A DNA stretch of 64,000 bases, from NCBI RefSeq assembly GCF_000619885.1, contig NZ_JHUZ01000014.1, positions 147,752 to 211,751 of the forward strand, in the 5' to 3' direction. Below are positions 54,186-62,525 of this stretch, one piece after another. Origin of the DNA: Balneatrix alpica DSM 16621. Lineage in GTDB: Bacteria; Pseudomonadota; Gammaproteobacteria; Pseudomonadales; Balneatricaceae. Within the stretch, counting starts at the first letter, position 1, and the number at the start of each line of letters is the position of its first letter. Both the position numbers and the translations under genes were made by a program. Below the pieces are notes generated by a model, which was not told the origin of the DNA, ran no database searches, and worked only from the letters and a program-made list of their open reading frames with translations.

Positions 54186-55142
54186 ATGAAAAAAATCATT
54201 ACCTCCGTTGCCCTGACGTTGGGCATGACTGGGGCCTTGATCCAGAGTGAAGGGGTTGAAGCTCGTGAGTACATCAACATCCTCACTGGTGGTACCTCCG
54301 GGGTCTATTACCCGATGGGTAATGCCTTGTCTTCCCTGTATGGGCAAAGTCTGCCGGATGCCAAAATTACCGTGCAATCCACCAAAGCTTCGGTGGAAAA
54401 CCTGAACCTGCTGCAGCAGGGGCGTGGCGAACTGGCCTTGGCCCTGGGGGATTCGGTCAGTAATGCCTGGCAAGGGGTAGAGGAAGCTGGTTTTAAAGCG
54501 CCCTTAGATAAGCTACGTGGTGTGGCAGCGGCCTATCCTAACTTTGTCCAAATTGTGGCGACCAAAGATTCAGGCATCGCTACCCTGGCTGATTTGAAAG
54601 GCAAGCGGGTATCAGTGGGGGCACCCAAGTCGGGGACGGAGCTGAATGCGCGTGCGGTGTTTGCCGCTGCCGGGCTGAGCTATGACGATATGGACGTGCA
54701 GTATCTGCCCTTCGGTGAATCGGTGGAACTGATGAAAAACCGCCAGCTGGATGCCACCTTGCAATCCGCTGGCTTGGGGGTAGCCTCAATCCGTGATTTG
54801 GCCTCAACCCATGAGATCGTGGTGGTGGCCGTACCGGCTGAGGTGATCGAAAAAATCGGTGATGCTGCCTATAACGTGGGTACCATTCCCGCCAATACTT
54901 ATAACGGTCAGACGGAAGATGTCACCTCGGCCAGCATCTATAACTTCTTTGTGACCCATGCAGATGTGCCGGAAGAGGTGGTATACACCATGACCCGCGA
55001 CATCTTCGAGAACCTCGATACCCTGCAGGCTGCCCACTCCGCTGCCAAGGCCATTAGCCTTGAGTCTGCTACCCAGGGCATGGCTGTGCCACTTCATCCA
55101 GGGGCGGAGCGTTACTTTAAAGAAAAAGGCGTTCTGCAATAA
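54186..55142 (+). CDS. TAXI-family TRAP solute-binding protein
   Basis: 318 residues with a signal peptide ending near VEA-RE (residue 27). The TAXI motif ILTGGTSGVYYPMGNALS is intact, followed by STKASVENLNLLQQGRGELALALGDSV. This class binds small acids such as 2-oxoacids, glutamate or similar; the ligand is unknown. GGAAG upstream of the ATG. A perfect hairpin follows before the permease gene. Confidence 0.92.
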   Translation: MKKIITSVALTLGMTGALIQSEGVEAREYINILTGGTSGVYYPMGNALSSLYGQSLPDAKITVQSTKASVENLNLLQQGRGELALALGDSVSNAWQGVEEAGFKAPLDKLRGVAAAYPNFVQIVATKDSGIATLADLKGKRVSVGAPKSGTELNARAVFAAAGLSYDDMDVQYLPFGESVELMKNRQLDATLQSAGLGVASIRDLASTHEIVVVAVPAEVIEKIGDAAYNVGTIPANTYNGQTEDVTSASIYNFFVTHADVPEEVVYTMTRDIFENLDTLQAAHSAAKAISLESATQGMAVPLHPGAERYFKEKGVLQ

Positions 55143-55170
55143 GCCTGAACTTCATTAGCAGTGTGTTGAG

Positions 55171-55200
55171 CAGCCCGGTAACTGGCTAGGTACCGGGCTG
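55171..55200 (+). terminator. Intercistronic hairpin after the TAXI binding-protein gene
   Basis: CAGCCCGGTA (55171-55180) pairs perfectly with TACCGGGCTG (55191-55200) around a 10-base loop, without a U-tract. Same position and form as the hairpin after dctP. Confidence 0.6.
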
Positions 55201-55229
55201 TGCTGGCCGTTTGGCACAGGAGAAGTGGA

Positions 55230-57242
55230 GTGAGCAGTAGCAGCCCAGTGGCGGTATCCAGGGGGGTATTCTGGATCGCCATCGCCTTCGTTACCTTTCA
55301 GTTAATTACCTCCATGTTTAGCCCTTTATCGAGCCAGGTCGTGCGCTCGGTGCATGTGGGCTTTTTGTTGTTATTGATTTTTTGGCTGGCGGGGGATGCC
55401 CGTCAGGGTGGATTACGCTGGTTGTGTTGGATGCTTGGCGGTGTCGGCTTTGTGCTGGGGCTGTATCACTGGGTATTTGAGGCGGATCTGATCCTGCGCT
55501 CCGGCGAGCCCAGTGAGCTGGATATGCTGGTGGGGGTGGTTATGGTCACCCTGGTATTTATCGCTGCCTATCGGCAGATGGGGCCGGCTTTACCCTTGAT
55601 TTGCCTGGGCTTTATTGTGTATTCGCTGGTGGGTGAGTATTTGCCAGAGCCCTTTGATCATCGTGGTTATGGGTTCGATCAGGTGATTAATCAGCTGTAT
55701 CTGGGCACGGAGGGAATTTTTGGCATCCCTACCTATGTGTCCTCCTCCTATATTTTCCTGTTTATTCTGTTTGGCAGTTTTCTGGAGCAGGCGGGCATGA
55801 TTCGCCTGTTCAACGATGTGGCCTTAGGGCTGGTAGGTTCCAGCCAGGGTGGGCCGGCTAAGGTGTCGGTGGTGTCGTCGGCCATGATGGGCACCATCAA
55901 TGGTTCGGGCGTCGCCAATGTGGTGACAACGGGCCAGTTCACGATTCCGTTGATGAAGAAGTTTGGTTATCGACCGGCCTTTGCCGGCGCGGTGGAGGCG
56001 ACTTCCTCCATGGGGGGGCAGATTATGCCGCCCGTGATGGGGGCGGTGGCCTTTATCATGGCGGAGACCCTGGATGTGCCTTATCTGGATGTAGTGAAAG
56101 CAGCGTTGGTGCCGGCTTTGCTGTATTTTGCCACCGTGCTGTGGATGGTGCATTTGGAGGCGGGGCGTCTAGGTTTGCATGGTCTGAGTAAAGCGGAGTG
56201 TCCCAGTGCACTTAAAGCCTTTAAACGTGACTGGTATCTGGTGATTCCCTTAGCGGTGCTGGTGGTGCTGCTGTTCTCTGGCTATACCCCACTTTTCTCC
56301 GGCACGGTAGGGCTGGCGTTAACCGTGCTGGTCATTCTTGGCTCCCCCCTGGCATTACGGATGGGAGCCTATTGGCAGCGGGTGCTGTTTTGGGTGGCGC
56401 TGGGGCTGCTGGCTTCGACCTTCTTTAAGTATGGCATTGGGCCGGTGTTGTTGGCGGTATTGGGGCTGGTGTGGCTCAACAGTGTCCGTGAGGGCGGCCG
56501 GAAGGCACTGCAAACTGCGGTAATGGCGATGGTCAACGGCGCCCAACATGCTATGCCGGTGGGAATTGCCTGTGCGTTGGTTGGTACCATCATTGCCACC
56601 ATGACCCTGACAGGTTTGGCAGGCAACATGACCCAGTCGATTATTGAGCTAGGCGGTGAAAATCTACTGCTTTGTTTGATCCTGACCATGTTGACCAGTT
56701 TGATTCTGGGAATGGGGATTCCCACGATTCCCAATTACATCATTACCTCTTCATTGGTGGCGCCGGTGTTACTGGAGCTAGGGGTGCCGCTCATTGTCTC
56801 CCACATGTTTGTGTTTTACTTCGGCATTCTGGCTGATTTGACTCCGCCGGTGGCGTTGGCGGCCTTTGCAGCTGCTCCCATTGCCGCTGAGTCGGGCTTA
56901 AAAATCAGTTTGAACTGCATCCGTATTGCGGTGGCGGGGTTCGTGGTGCCCTATATGGCGGTGTATAGCCCGGCGCTGATGCTGCAATCGGACGATTGGT
57001 TGGCCACGGTGTTTGTCATTTTTAAAGCATTGCTGGCGATAGCGCTGGGGGGCGCGGCTACCATCGGTTACTTACGCCGTCACCTGCAGGGATGGGAACG
57101 GCTGTGGGCAGCCTTGGCAGCACTCTCATTGATTTTGGCTTTGCCTTTGACGGATGAGTTGGGTATTGGCGCAGGCTTGGCGTTTTTGGCGTGGCATTAC
57201 TGGCGCAGCAAAGACTCTACTCCACAGGGGGTTAGTCATTAA
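55230..57242 (+). CDS. TAXI TRAP transporter fused permease (4TM/12TM)
   Basis: 670 residues, fusion of the small and large TRAP permease subunits. The large-subunit pattern SVVSSAMMGTINGSGVANVVTTGQFTIPLMKKFGY and GIPTIPNYIITSSLVAPVLLELG is clear. GTG 55230 is chosen because AGGAG at 55218-55222 is seven bases before it; the frame is open to 55200. Works with the preceding binding protein and the DUF1850 protein. The TAA stop overlaps the likely start of the next gene. Confidence 0.93.
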   Translation: MSSSSPVAVSRGVFWIAIAFVTFQLITSMFSPLSSQVVRSVHVGFLLLLIFWLAGDARQGGLRWLCWMLGGVGFVLGLYHWVFEADLILRSGEPSELDMLVGVVMVTLVFIAAYRQMGPALPLICLGFIVYSLVGEYLPEPFDHRGYGFDQVINQLYLGTEGIFGIPTYVSSSYIFLFILFGSFLEQAGMIRLFNDVALGLVGSSQGGPAKVSVVSSAMMGTINGSGVANVVTTGQFTIPLMKKFGYRPAFAGAVEATSSMGGQIMPPVMGAVAFIMAETLDVPYLDVVKAALVPALLYFATVLWMVHLEAGRLGLHGLSKAECPSALKAFKRDWYLVIPLAVLVVLLFSGYTPLFSGTVGLALTVLVILGSPLALRMGAYWQRVLFWVALGLLASTFFKYGIGPVLLAVLGLVWLNSVREGGRKALQTAVMAMVNGAQHAMPVGIACALVGTIIATMTLTGLAGNMTQSIIELGGENLLLCLILTMLTSLILGMGIPTIPNYIITSSLVAPVLLELGVPLIVSHMFVFYFGILADLTPPVALAAFAAAPIAAESGLKISLNCIRIAVAGFVVPYMAVYSPALMLQSDDWLATVFVIFKALLAIALGGAATIGYLRRHLQGWERLWAALAALSLILALPLTDELGIGAGLAFLAWHYWRSKDSTPQGVSH

Positions 57243-57636
57243 GCTATTGCTGTGTTTGTGGTGGGCGGGGGGCGGCCTAGCCGCTGCCTTGCCGGCGACG
57301 GAGATGGAGCTGCACTGGCAACATTCGGTGGAAAAAGTCGAGTGGCAGGAACGTTATCAGCTACAACCACAAGGGCTGATACTTCAGCAAAGCCGTATTC
57401 AAGGCAGTGGGGCAGGGATGGAACCAGGCCCTGAAGCTGTGTGGCAAGACGGCTGGTGGGTATCCCAATGGCAGCGACCGGTGGGGCGCTTAACTTTGCC
57501 GGATTCGGCCTTTACCGAGCCCATGCAGTTATGCGTGGATGGGCAGTGTCAGCCATTACGGCAATGGATGGAGACAGGGAGTAATACGCAGACTGTGGTG
57601 ATTGGCAGTGGGCGGCACTGCGAACCAGGTGACTGA
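57238..57636 (+). CDS. DUF1850 protein of TAXI TRAP operon (probable ATT start)
   Basis: About 132 residues. A signal-like N-terminus (KLLLCLWWAGGGLAAALPA) is followed by the DUF1850 pattern ELHWQHSVEKVEWQERYQL. This family is almost always found with TAXI-type transporters and is thought to be periplasmic. The signal peptide would begin exactly at ATT 57238, which overlaps the permease TAA stop and has AGGGGG upstream; the alternatives are ATG 57154 or TTG 57166, which lie inside the permease gene and would add 24-28 residues. Confidence 0.75.
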   Translation: MKLLLCLWWAGGGLAAALPATEMELHWQHSVEKVEWQERYQLQPQGLILQQSRIQGSGAGMEPGPEAVWQDGWWVSQWQRPVGRLTLPDSAFTEPMQLCVDGQCQPLRQWMETGSNTQTVVIGSGRHCEPGD

Positions 57637-57651
57637 GGTTTCAGTCACCTG
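57626..57651. terminator. Hairpin between convergent DUF1850 gene and slyD
   Basis: CAGGTGACTGA (57626-57636) and TCAGTCACCTG (57641-57651) form a perfect 11-bp stem with GGTT loop. It includes the DUF1850 stop and lies 12 bases past the slyD stop. U-tracts are weak. Confidence 0.55.
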
Positions 57652-57662
57652 CGTCAGATCAC

Positions 57663-58142
57663 TTAGTGATCGCAGCCGGGGCCATGAACGTGGCCGTGAG
57701 CCAGTTCATCTTCAGAGGCATCCCGTACTTCTTGGATCTCTACCGCAAAATGCAGGGTTTCGCCTGCCAGCGGGTGATTGCCATCTACTACCACATTCTC
57801 ATCGTCAGCGTGGACAACTACGACAACGTGGGGGCCGTGATCGGTTTCTGCATGGAAACGCATACCAGGCTGGATTTCTTCTACTCCGCCAAAGGCAGCA
57901 CGGGGCACGCTTTGAATCAGGCTGTCCTGGCGCTCGCCATAGGCGTCTTCAGGGGCAATTTTAACGTCCAGTTTTTCACCGGCTTGACGGCCTTCCAGCG
58001 CTTGTTCCAGGCCGGGGATCAGGTTGCCAACCCCTTGAATGTATTGCAGTGGGTTGCCACCGACAGAAGAGTCCAGCTCTTCACCGGCTTCGTTGCGCAG
58101 GGTGTAGTGGATGGATACCACTTTATGCTGACTAATTTGCAT
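57663..58142 (-). CDS. slyD: FKBP-type peptidyl-prolyl isomerase SlyD
   Basis: 159 residues. FKBP domain with inserted chaperone flap (MQISQHKVVSIHYTLRNEAGEELDSS ... GNLIPGLEQALEG ... AYGERQDSLIQ) and a short His-rich tail HGHVHGPGCDH, which can bind nickel. Helps folding of proline-limited proteins and supplies nickel to hydrogenase or urease factors in relatives. The tail is much shorter than in Escherichia coli. Confidence 0.94.
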   Translation of the reverse strand: MQISQHKVVSIHYTLRNEAGEELDSSVGGNPLQYIQGVGNLIPGLEQALEGRQAGEKLDVKIAPEDAYGERQDSLIQSVPRAAFGGVEEIQPGMRFHAETDHGPHVVVVVHADDENVVVDGNHPLAGETLHFAVEIQEVRDASEDELAHGHVHGPGCDH

Positions 58143-58242
58143 AAGTAGGCCTCATTGGTGAATGAAGCCACCATGGTAACTCACTTTGCTAGTAGATTAC
58201 GAGGCAGCTAAGTTGCCAGCCTGATGACAGGCTGGCGAGATA

Positions 58243-59040
58243 TTAGCGGCAGTTAGGGCGCCGGCCACTGGCTAGGGCCTGCTGATAGAGGGGTTCTACC
58301 TGTTGCAGGCGTGCCTGTAGATCCTGCATGCGCCGTTCAGGAGCGGGGTGGGTCGAGGCCAGCTCAGGTGGGCGTGGGCCGCCGCCTTGATTCATGTTGC
58401 GCCAGAGATCCAGGCTGGCAGCAGGGTTAAAGCCGGCACTAGCCATCAGATCGAGCCCGAGTAAATCGGCTTCACTTTCCTGCGTACGGCCATAGGGCAG
58501 GATAATGCCGTAATGTGCGCCCACCCCCAGCATTTTGAACATTTCAGCATTTTGTGGGCCGCCGGCAACCTGGGCTAGCTGCAGACCGGTTTGGGTGGCG
58601 AACTGAGTGGAAATACGCTCATTGGCGTGACGAGCTAAGACGTGGGCGACTTCATGGCCGATGACAGCAGCCAGTTGGTGTTGATCTTCCGCTACTTTCA
58701 ACAAGCCGGTGTATACGCCAATTTTGCCGCCAGGCAAGGCAAAGGCGTTGACTTGATCGGCTTCAAATACCACCACTTCCCAGTTGTAACGTGGGTATTG
58801 GGGCGGGATTTCCGCCACGATACGCTCGGCGACACAGCTGACATAGGCTTTGGTTTTAGCGTTTTTACTTTCTTTGGTTTCCTGACGGATTTGGGCAAAA
58901 GACTGCATACCCATTTGCTCAACCTGAGCAGCAGGAAAGAGCTGTAGCTGTTGGCGTCCAAGAGGCGAGGTGGCGCAGGCGCTTAATAGACTAGCGGTTA
59001 GTGCGAGCAAGCCAACGCGGGCGCTAAGGGTCAACTTCAT
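58243..59040 (-). CDS. M48 family metallopeptidase lipoprotein (LoiP-like)
   Basis: 265 residues. The signal peptide ends in a lipobox at residue 22 (SLLSACA). The zinc motif HEVAH is seen in AAVIGHEVAHVLARHANER, with the third ligand in QESEADLLGLDLMASAGF. Periplasmic or outer-membrane quality-control protease, like LoiP or BepA. AGGA eight bases before ATG 59040 favours it over ATG 59049. The start overlaps the stop of the DsbA-family gene by four bases. Confidence 0.92.
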   Translation of the reverse strand: MKLTLSARVGLLALTASLLSACATSPLGRQQLQLFPAAQVEQMGMQSFAQIRQETKESKNAKTKAYVSCVAERIVAEIPPQYPRYNWEVVVFEADQVNAFALPGGKIGVYTGLLKVAEDQHQLAAVIGHEVAHVLARHANERISTQFATQTGLQLAQVAGGPQNAEMFKMLGVGAHYGIILPYGRTQESEADLLGLDLMASAGFNPAASLDLWRNMNQGGGPRPPELASTHPAPERRMQDLQARLQQVEPLYQQALASGRRPNCR

Positions 59041-59660
59041 GCGTTCCATCCTAATAGCTGACGTATTTCACGGATCATGGCGCTGGGGTTTTGGTAGTCC
59101 ACGGTCACAGGCATTAATTTGCCGCGATATTTAAGCACTAGGCTGGGGAAGCCGTGAATCCCCCATTCCTGACATTGTTCAATCTCTTCCTGCAGACGTA
59201 GCTCGGTTTGTTCGGCGTAGAGACGTTCGGCAAAGGCTTCGGCCGGCAGACCCAGTTCATGGGCAAATTGCACCAGGGTGGCGGCTTCAGATGGGTTCAG
59301 AGCGCGTAGGTAGTAGCCTTCCTGGATCGCTTTGATCATCGCCTCTTCAGCTTCCCAGAAGCGGGCCGCAATCACCGCTCGGCAGGCAGGATAGGTACTG
59401 CGCTTGGGTAGGCAGACTTCCCAAAAATCATGATTAAAAGGAGTGCCGAGGCGTTGCTCAATCAGCCGCCAGGTTTGTTGGATTTGTCGCTGCAGCGCCG
59501 GTGCCATGGGAACGTCGGAATCAGGGGCCAGGCCACCAAGCAGACGTTCAGCGCTTACGCCTTCCGGTAAGCCGGCTTTGAGTGCTGCCCAGGCTGGAGC
59601 AAAACCCCAGCACCAACTGCACATCGGATCGTAAATGTAATAAAGCTGCGCGAGAGACAT
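59037..59660 (-). CDS. DsbA-family (FrnE-like) thiol oxidoreductase
   Basis: About 207 residues. The thioredoxin-fold active site CSWC lies near the N-terminus (IYDPMCSWCWGFAPAW), and the cis-proline loop reads GIHGFPSLVL. No signal peptide, so it is likely cytoplasmic, like the FrnE or DsbA-like group. The start is uncertain: ATG 59660 fits the conserved N-terminus; ATG 59693 and GTG 59705 would overlap the neighbouring gene. Confidence 0.88.
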   Translation of the reverse strand: MSLAQLYYIYDPMCSWCWGFAPAWAALKAGLPEGVSAERLLGGLAPDSDVPMAPALQRQIQQTWRLIEQRLGTPFNHDFWEVCLPKRSTYPACRAVIAARFWEAEEAMIKAIQEGYYLRALNPSEAATLVQFAHELGLPAEAFAERLYAEQTELRLQEEIEQCQEWGIHGFPSLVLKYRGKLMPVTVDYQNPSAMIREIRQLLGWNA

Positions 59661-59685
59661 GAGCGATGACCGTTGATTTCCAATT

Positions 59686-60378
59686 TCAGGCATCAAGACG
59701 GTCACTGAGTTGGCAGAGCCAGTCTTGATTACTCTGCTCAGTGCGAAGCAGTAGCCCTTGATGCCATTGAGGTTGCAGCTGAAGCATAGGCCAGAGTTGC
59801 AGGCCTTGCTCGTTTTCCTGCCACAGCCAAAAGCCTTGGTTGCCCTGGCGTGTACTGATGCTTACCAGCTGTCCGTAAGCGGCCTCGGATGTTAAAGCTT
59901 CGGGTAGAGGCAGGCAACCGCTGCTATGTAATTGCCACTGTTGGCTGCGTAGGAGATCAAGCAGGCGCTCAACCGCTTGGCCCGGTAGCACCGCTAGTAC
60001 GTTCTCTTCACCCAGAGTAAAGCCTTGCTGTTGATCAAGATTGGTCTGCACCCACAGGGTTTGCCGCTGCAGGCTAACAGGACATCCCAACGGAATAGGG
60101 CAGTGAGCTTGAATATGAGTGCAGGCTTGGGCCTCCAGAGAAAGCGCAGTCAGGAGCGGGTAGCGCCATAACTCTAAGCGCTGACTGTCAATGGTTTGGC
60201 CGCTGTGGCTGAGAAGAATCAGCTCTAAATTGGGAATTAGCTCAGTATGGCCGCCGCCATGCAGGTAAATATCGACTGCTAGGCGTTGCCCGGCACGCAC
60301 GCGATTGCGACTGAGCTGGGTGTCAATGCGTGCACAGCCGTAACCAATGCTGGAGAGCAGACGTTGATGCAACAACAT
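59686..60378 (-). CDS. Spo0M-like arrestin-fold protein
   Basis: 230 residues. The N-terminal pattern LLSSIGYGCARIDTQLSRNRVRAGQRLAVDIYLHGGGHTELI matches the SpoOM (sporulation-control) family, which has an arrestin-like fold. Members occur in many non-sporulating bacteria with no settled role. It is upstream of the DsbA-family and M48 genes on the same strand and could share their transcript, since it ends within the 5' part of the DsbA-family reading frame. Confidence 0.75.
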   Translation of the reverse strand: MLLHQRLLSSIGYGCARIDTQLSRNRVRAGQRLAVDIYLHGGGHTELIPNLELILLSHSGQTIDSQRLELWRYPLLTALSLEAQACTHIQAHCPIPLGCPVSLQRQTLWVQTNLDQQQGFTLGEENVLAVLPGQAVERLLDLLRSQQWQLHSSGCLPLPEALTSEAAYGQLVSISTRQGNQGFWLWQENEQGLQLWPMLQLQPQWHQGLLLRTEQSNQDWLCQLSDRLDA

Positions 60379-60484
60379 AGGGCGTCCCTCTGCTAAGACT
60401 CCTGTGTTTATAGGGATAATTCTGCATTCCTCCCAGTCCCCCGTTGTAAGGAGTTCCTTATAATGCAGCGAGTAAGGAGGACCT

Positions 60485-60835
60485 ATGATGCCCAGCGTTG
60501 CTCAAACTGTTTTGTTGCTAGTGTTATCCAATATTTTTATGACCTTTGCTTGGTATGGTCACCTACACCATTTGCAGCATCGGCCTTGGTATATCGCTGC
60601 TTTGTTGTCTTGGATGATTGCTTTGTTTGAGTATCTGCTCCAGGTACCCGCTAACCGCATTGGTTATCAAGTGCTGAGTTTGGCTCAGCTCAAGGTGATG
60701 CAGGAGGTGATTACCCTAGCGGTATTTATTCCCTTTGCTTTGTTTTATATGAAGGAGCCGCTGAAACTGGATTATCTGTGGGCTGGATTATGTCTGGTAG
60801 GGGCGGTGTATTTTATGTTTCGGGGGCAAGGGTGA
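60485..60835 (+). CDS. DUF486 small membrane protein (DMT-like)
   Basis: 116 residues, four membrane helices. Matches DUF486: NIFMTFAWYGHLHH at the start and LAQLKVMQEVITLAVFIPFALFYMKEPLKLDYLWAGLCLVGAVYF at the end. Function unknown, related to small drug or metabolite transporters. AAGGAGG at 60474-60480 lies before two adjacent ATG codons (60485, 60488). Its stop overlaps the methyltransferase GTG by three bases. Confidence 0.85.
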   Translation: MMPSVAQTVLLLVLSNIFMTFAWYGHLHHLQHRPWYIAALLSWMIALFEYLLQVPANRIGYQVLSLAQLKVMQEVITLAVFIPFALFYMKEPLKLDYLWAGLCLVGAVYFMFRGQG

Positions 60836-61440
60836 AGTCAGTAAATCAGTGGTGGTGGCGCCATCGCTATGATCTTTATGCGCCTATGTATGATGCACTT
60901 ACTAAGCGCGTCTTTCGCCATGCGCGTCAGCGTAGCTTGGCTCTGGCGGATGTCGAGGTGGGGCAAAAGTGGTTGTTACTAGGCTGTGGCAGTGGCCAAG
61001 ATTTAGCTCTGGTGCCTGAGCAAGTGACTGTCATAGCGGCGGACTTAAGCTGGCCGATGCTGTGCAAAGCGCGTGCTTATCAGCGAGGCTTGCTGATACA
61101 GATGAACGCTGAGCGGGTCGGCCTTGCCAGCCAGAGCATGGATGTGGTGGTGTTGCACTTGATTTTGGCTGTGGTGCCAAACCCTGGCGCCTTGCTGGCA
61201 GAGGTGTGTCGAATACTAAAGCCTGGTGGGCAGGTCATTATTATGGATAAGCTGCTTGTGCCGGGGCAGCAGCCGAGTCGATGGCGCCGATGCTTTAATC
61301 CCATTGCCAAGGTCATTGCAACCGATTTGTGTCTGTCTCTCGAGTCTTTTCTGGAGTCATTGCCATGGACGCTGGAGTCCCAGCAAGGAGTATTGGCAGG
61401 GGGTGTGTTTCGTGCGATTAAGCTACAGCGACAGCTGTAG
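60832..61440 (+). CDS. Class I SAM-dependent methyltransferase
   Basis: 202 residues, start GTG 60832 overlapping the upstream stop (GTGA). Motif I LLLGCGSGQDLALVP, motif II region MDVVVLHLILAVVPNPGALLAEVCRILKPGGQVIIMDKLL is typical of UbiE-like enzymes. The N-terminal YDLYAPMYDALTKRVF resembles phospholipid N-methyltransferases. Substrate unknown. The frame is open further upstream, but those codons lie inside the DUF486 gene. Confidence 0.85.
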   Translation: MKSVNQWWWRHRYDLYAPMYDALTKRVFRHARQRSLALADVEVGQKWLLLGCGSGQDLALVPEQVTVIAADLSWPMLCKARAYQRGLLIQMNAERVGLASQSMDVVVLHLILAVVPNPGALLAEVCRILKPGGQVIIMDKLLVPGQQPSRWRRCFNPIAKVIATDLCLSLESFLESLPWTLESQQGVLAGGVFRAIKLQRQL

Positions 61441-61455
61441 TGAGCATGACAATAT

Positions 61456-61529
61456 TGGAGCGGGTGATGGGAATCGAACCCACGCTAAGAGCTTGGGAAG
61501 CTCCCGTTCTACCATTGAACTACACCCGC
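61456..61529 (-). tRNA. tRNA-Gly (CCC anticodon)
   Basis: Read on the minus strand, the 5' end at 61529 begins GCGGGTGTAGTTCAATGG. The acceptor stem GCGGGTG pairs with CACCCGC, the D arm is GTTC/GAAC, the anticodon stem GGAGC pairs with GCTCT around loop TTCCCAA, and the T arm contains GTGGGTTCGATTCCCAT. The anticodon is CCC, decoding GGG. The CCA end is encoded (61456-61458). Confidence 0.93.
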
Positions 61530-61574
61530 GTGTCGGCGTAATTTAGGAGCCCATCCTAAAGAAGTCAATAGCTT

Positions 61575-61925
61575 ATGAAAGACTCCCGAGCAAGGTGCTG
61601 GCAGGCGCTGGCGCTACTCTATGCAGCTTTGTTAGTAGTGGTGTGTTTACTGCCGAGTGCTGCGTTGCCCAATGCTTCAGTGTCGGATAAAACAGTGCAC
61701 TTACTGGCCTATTTGGGGTGGGTGATGGTATTTAAGCTGGCTTGGCCGCGTTTATCTCACCTACATCTTTGGCTTGCAGCCTTTGCTTTTGGAGTAGTGA
61801 TTGAAGGGCTGCAGGGGCTGACTCCAACACGCTATTTTGAAGGCCTAGATATGCTCGCTAATGGCGCGGGAGCCTTACTGGGAATTTTGCTGCTGTCTGG
61901 GTGGCAACGCCTTAAGGACAGTTAA
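61575..61925 (+). CDS. VanZ-like membrane protein
   Basis: 116 residues, four helices. The VanZ pattern SDKTVHLLAYLGWVMVFKLAWP and FGVVIEGLQGLTPTRYFEGLDMLANGAGALLG is clear. Function unknown; VanZ proteins are tied to cell-envelope antibiotic resistance or acyl-chain handling in other bacteria. The 3' end overlaps the 3' end of the convergent pseudopilin gene by 14 bases. Confidence 0.88.
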   Translation: MKDSRARCWQALALLYAALLVVVCLLPSAALPNASVSDKTVHLLAYLGWVMVFKLAWPRLSHLHLWLAAFAFGVVIEGLQGLTPTRYFEGLDMLANGAGALLGILLLSGWQRLKDS

Positions 61926-62466
61926 CATTCTGACCATTACCCCCTTCGACAATACCATCTGCGTTTCCATCAGTGGCTAAGCGGGCACGACCTATAAAAC
62001 TGACAATCAGTGCTTGGGCGGAGGTTCGGGTACCATCGCCAGGGCAGATGGTGAGGGTGCCCGGATTATTAATGGCTCCGGTACGGGTAAAGGTCAGGGT
62101 ATTGCCATTGTTGTAGCTGCGGGTGACATTAGCAACGGCTTCTGTGGCGGTCAGCACCCGATCTCCTGCATTGACTTGGCCAGCAGGGGCGGTGCGTTCT
62201 ATATACACCATGAGTGGATTTGCCCAGTTATTGTTACAGTTGACGCGGTCTGCGGTAGGGCAAACGAGGACAGTGGCCTGATTGGTAATAGCGGTTTGTC
62301 TGGCTAGATTGAGGGCCTGATTAATGGTTTGGCGATCCGCCTCAACGCGCCAATCACGCTGAGTGTTTTGGAAAGAGGGCACGGCAATAGACACCACTAT
62401 CGCTAATATGGCGATGGTTACTACCAGCTCAATGAGGCTAAAGCCTTGTTGAGGGTGTCTAGGCAT
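61912..62466 (-). CDS. GspH/FimT family pseudopilin
   Basis: 184 residues. The prepilin signal HPQQG-FSLIELVVTIAILAIVVSIAVPSF carries the glycine cleavage site and the conserved Glu of the mature N-terminus. The C-terminal domain is of the GspH type, with cysteines (VLVCPT, LTICPGD). Minor pilin of a type IV pilus or type II secretion system; no other pilus gene is present nearby. GGAGG upstream of ATG 62466. Confidence 0.9.
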   Translation of the reverse strand: MPRHPQQGFSLIELVVTIAILAIVVSIAVPSFQNTQRDWRVEADRQTINQALNLARQTAITNQATVLVCPTADRVNCNNNWANPLMVYIERTAPAGQVNAGDRVLTATEAVANVTRSYNNGNTLTFTRTGAINNPGTLTICPGDGTRTSAQALIVSFIGRARLATDGNADGIVEGGNGQNVNCP

Positions 62467-62525
62467 AAAAGGGCCTCCAGGCAAAGTCATGCACTCATCA
62501 TAATAGATAGAGAGAGGGTAGACGA

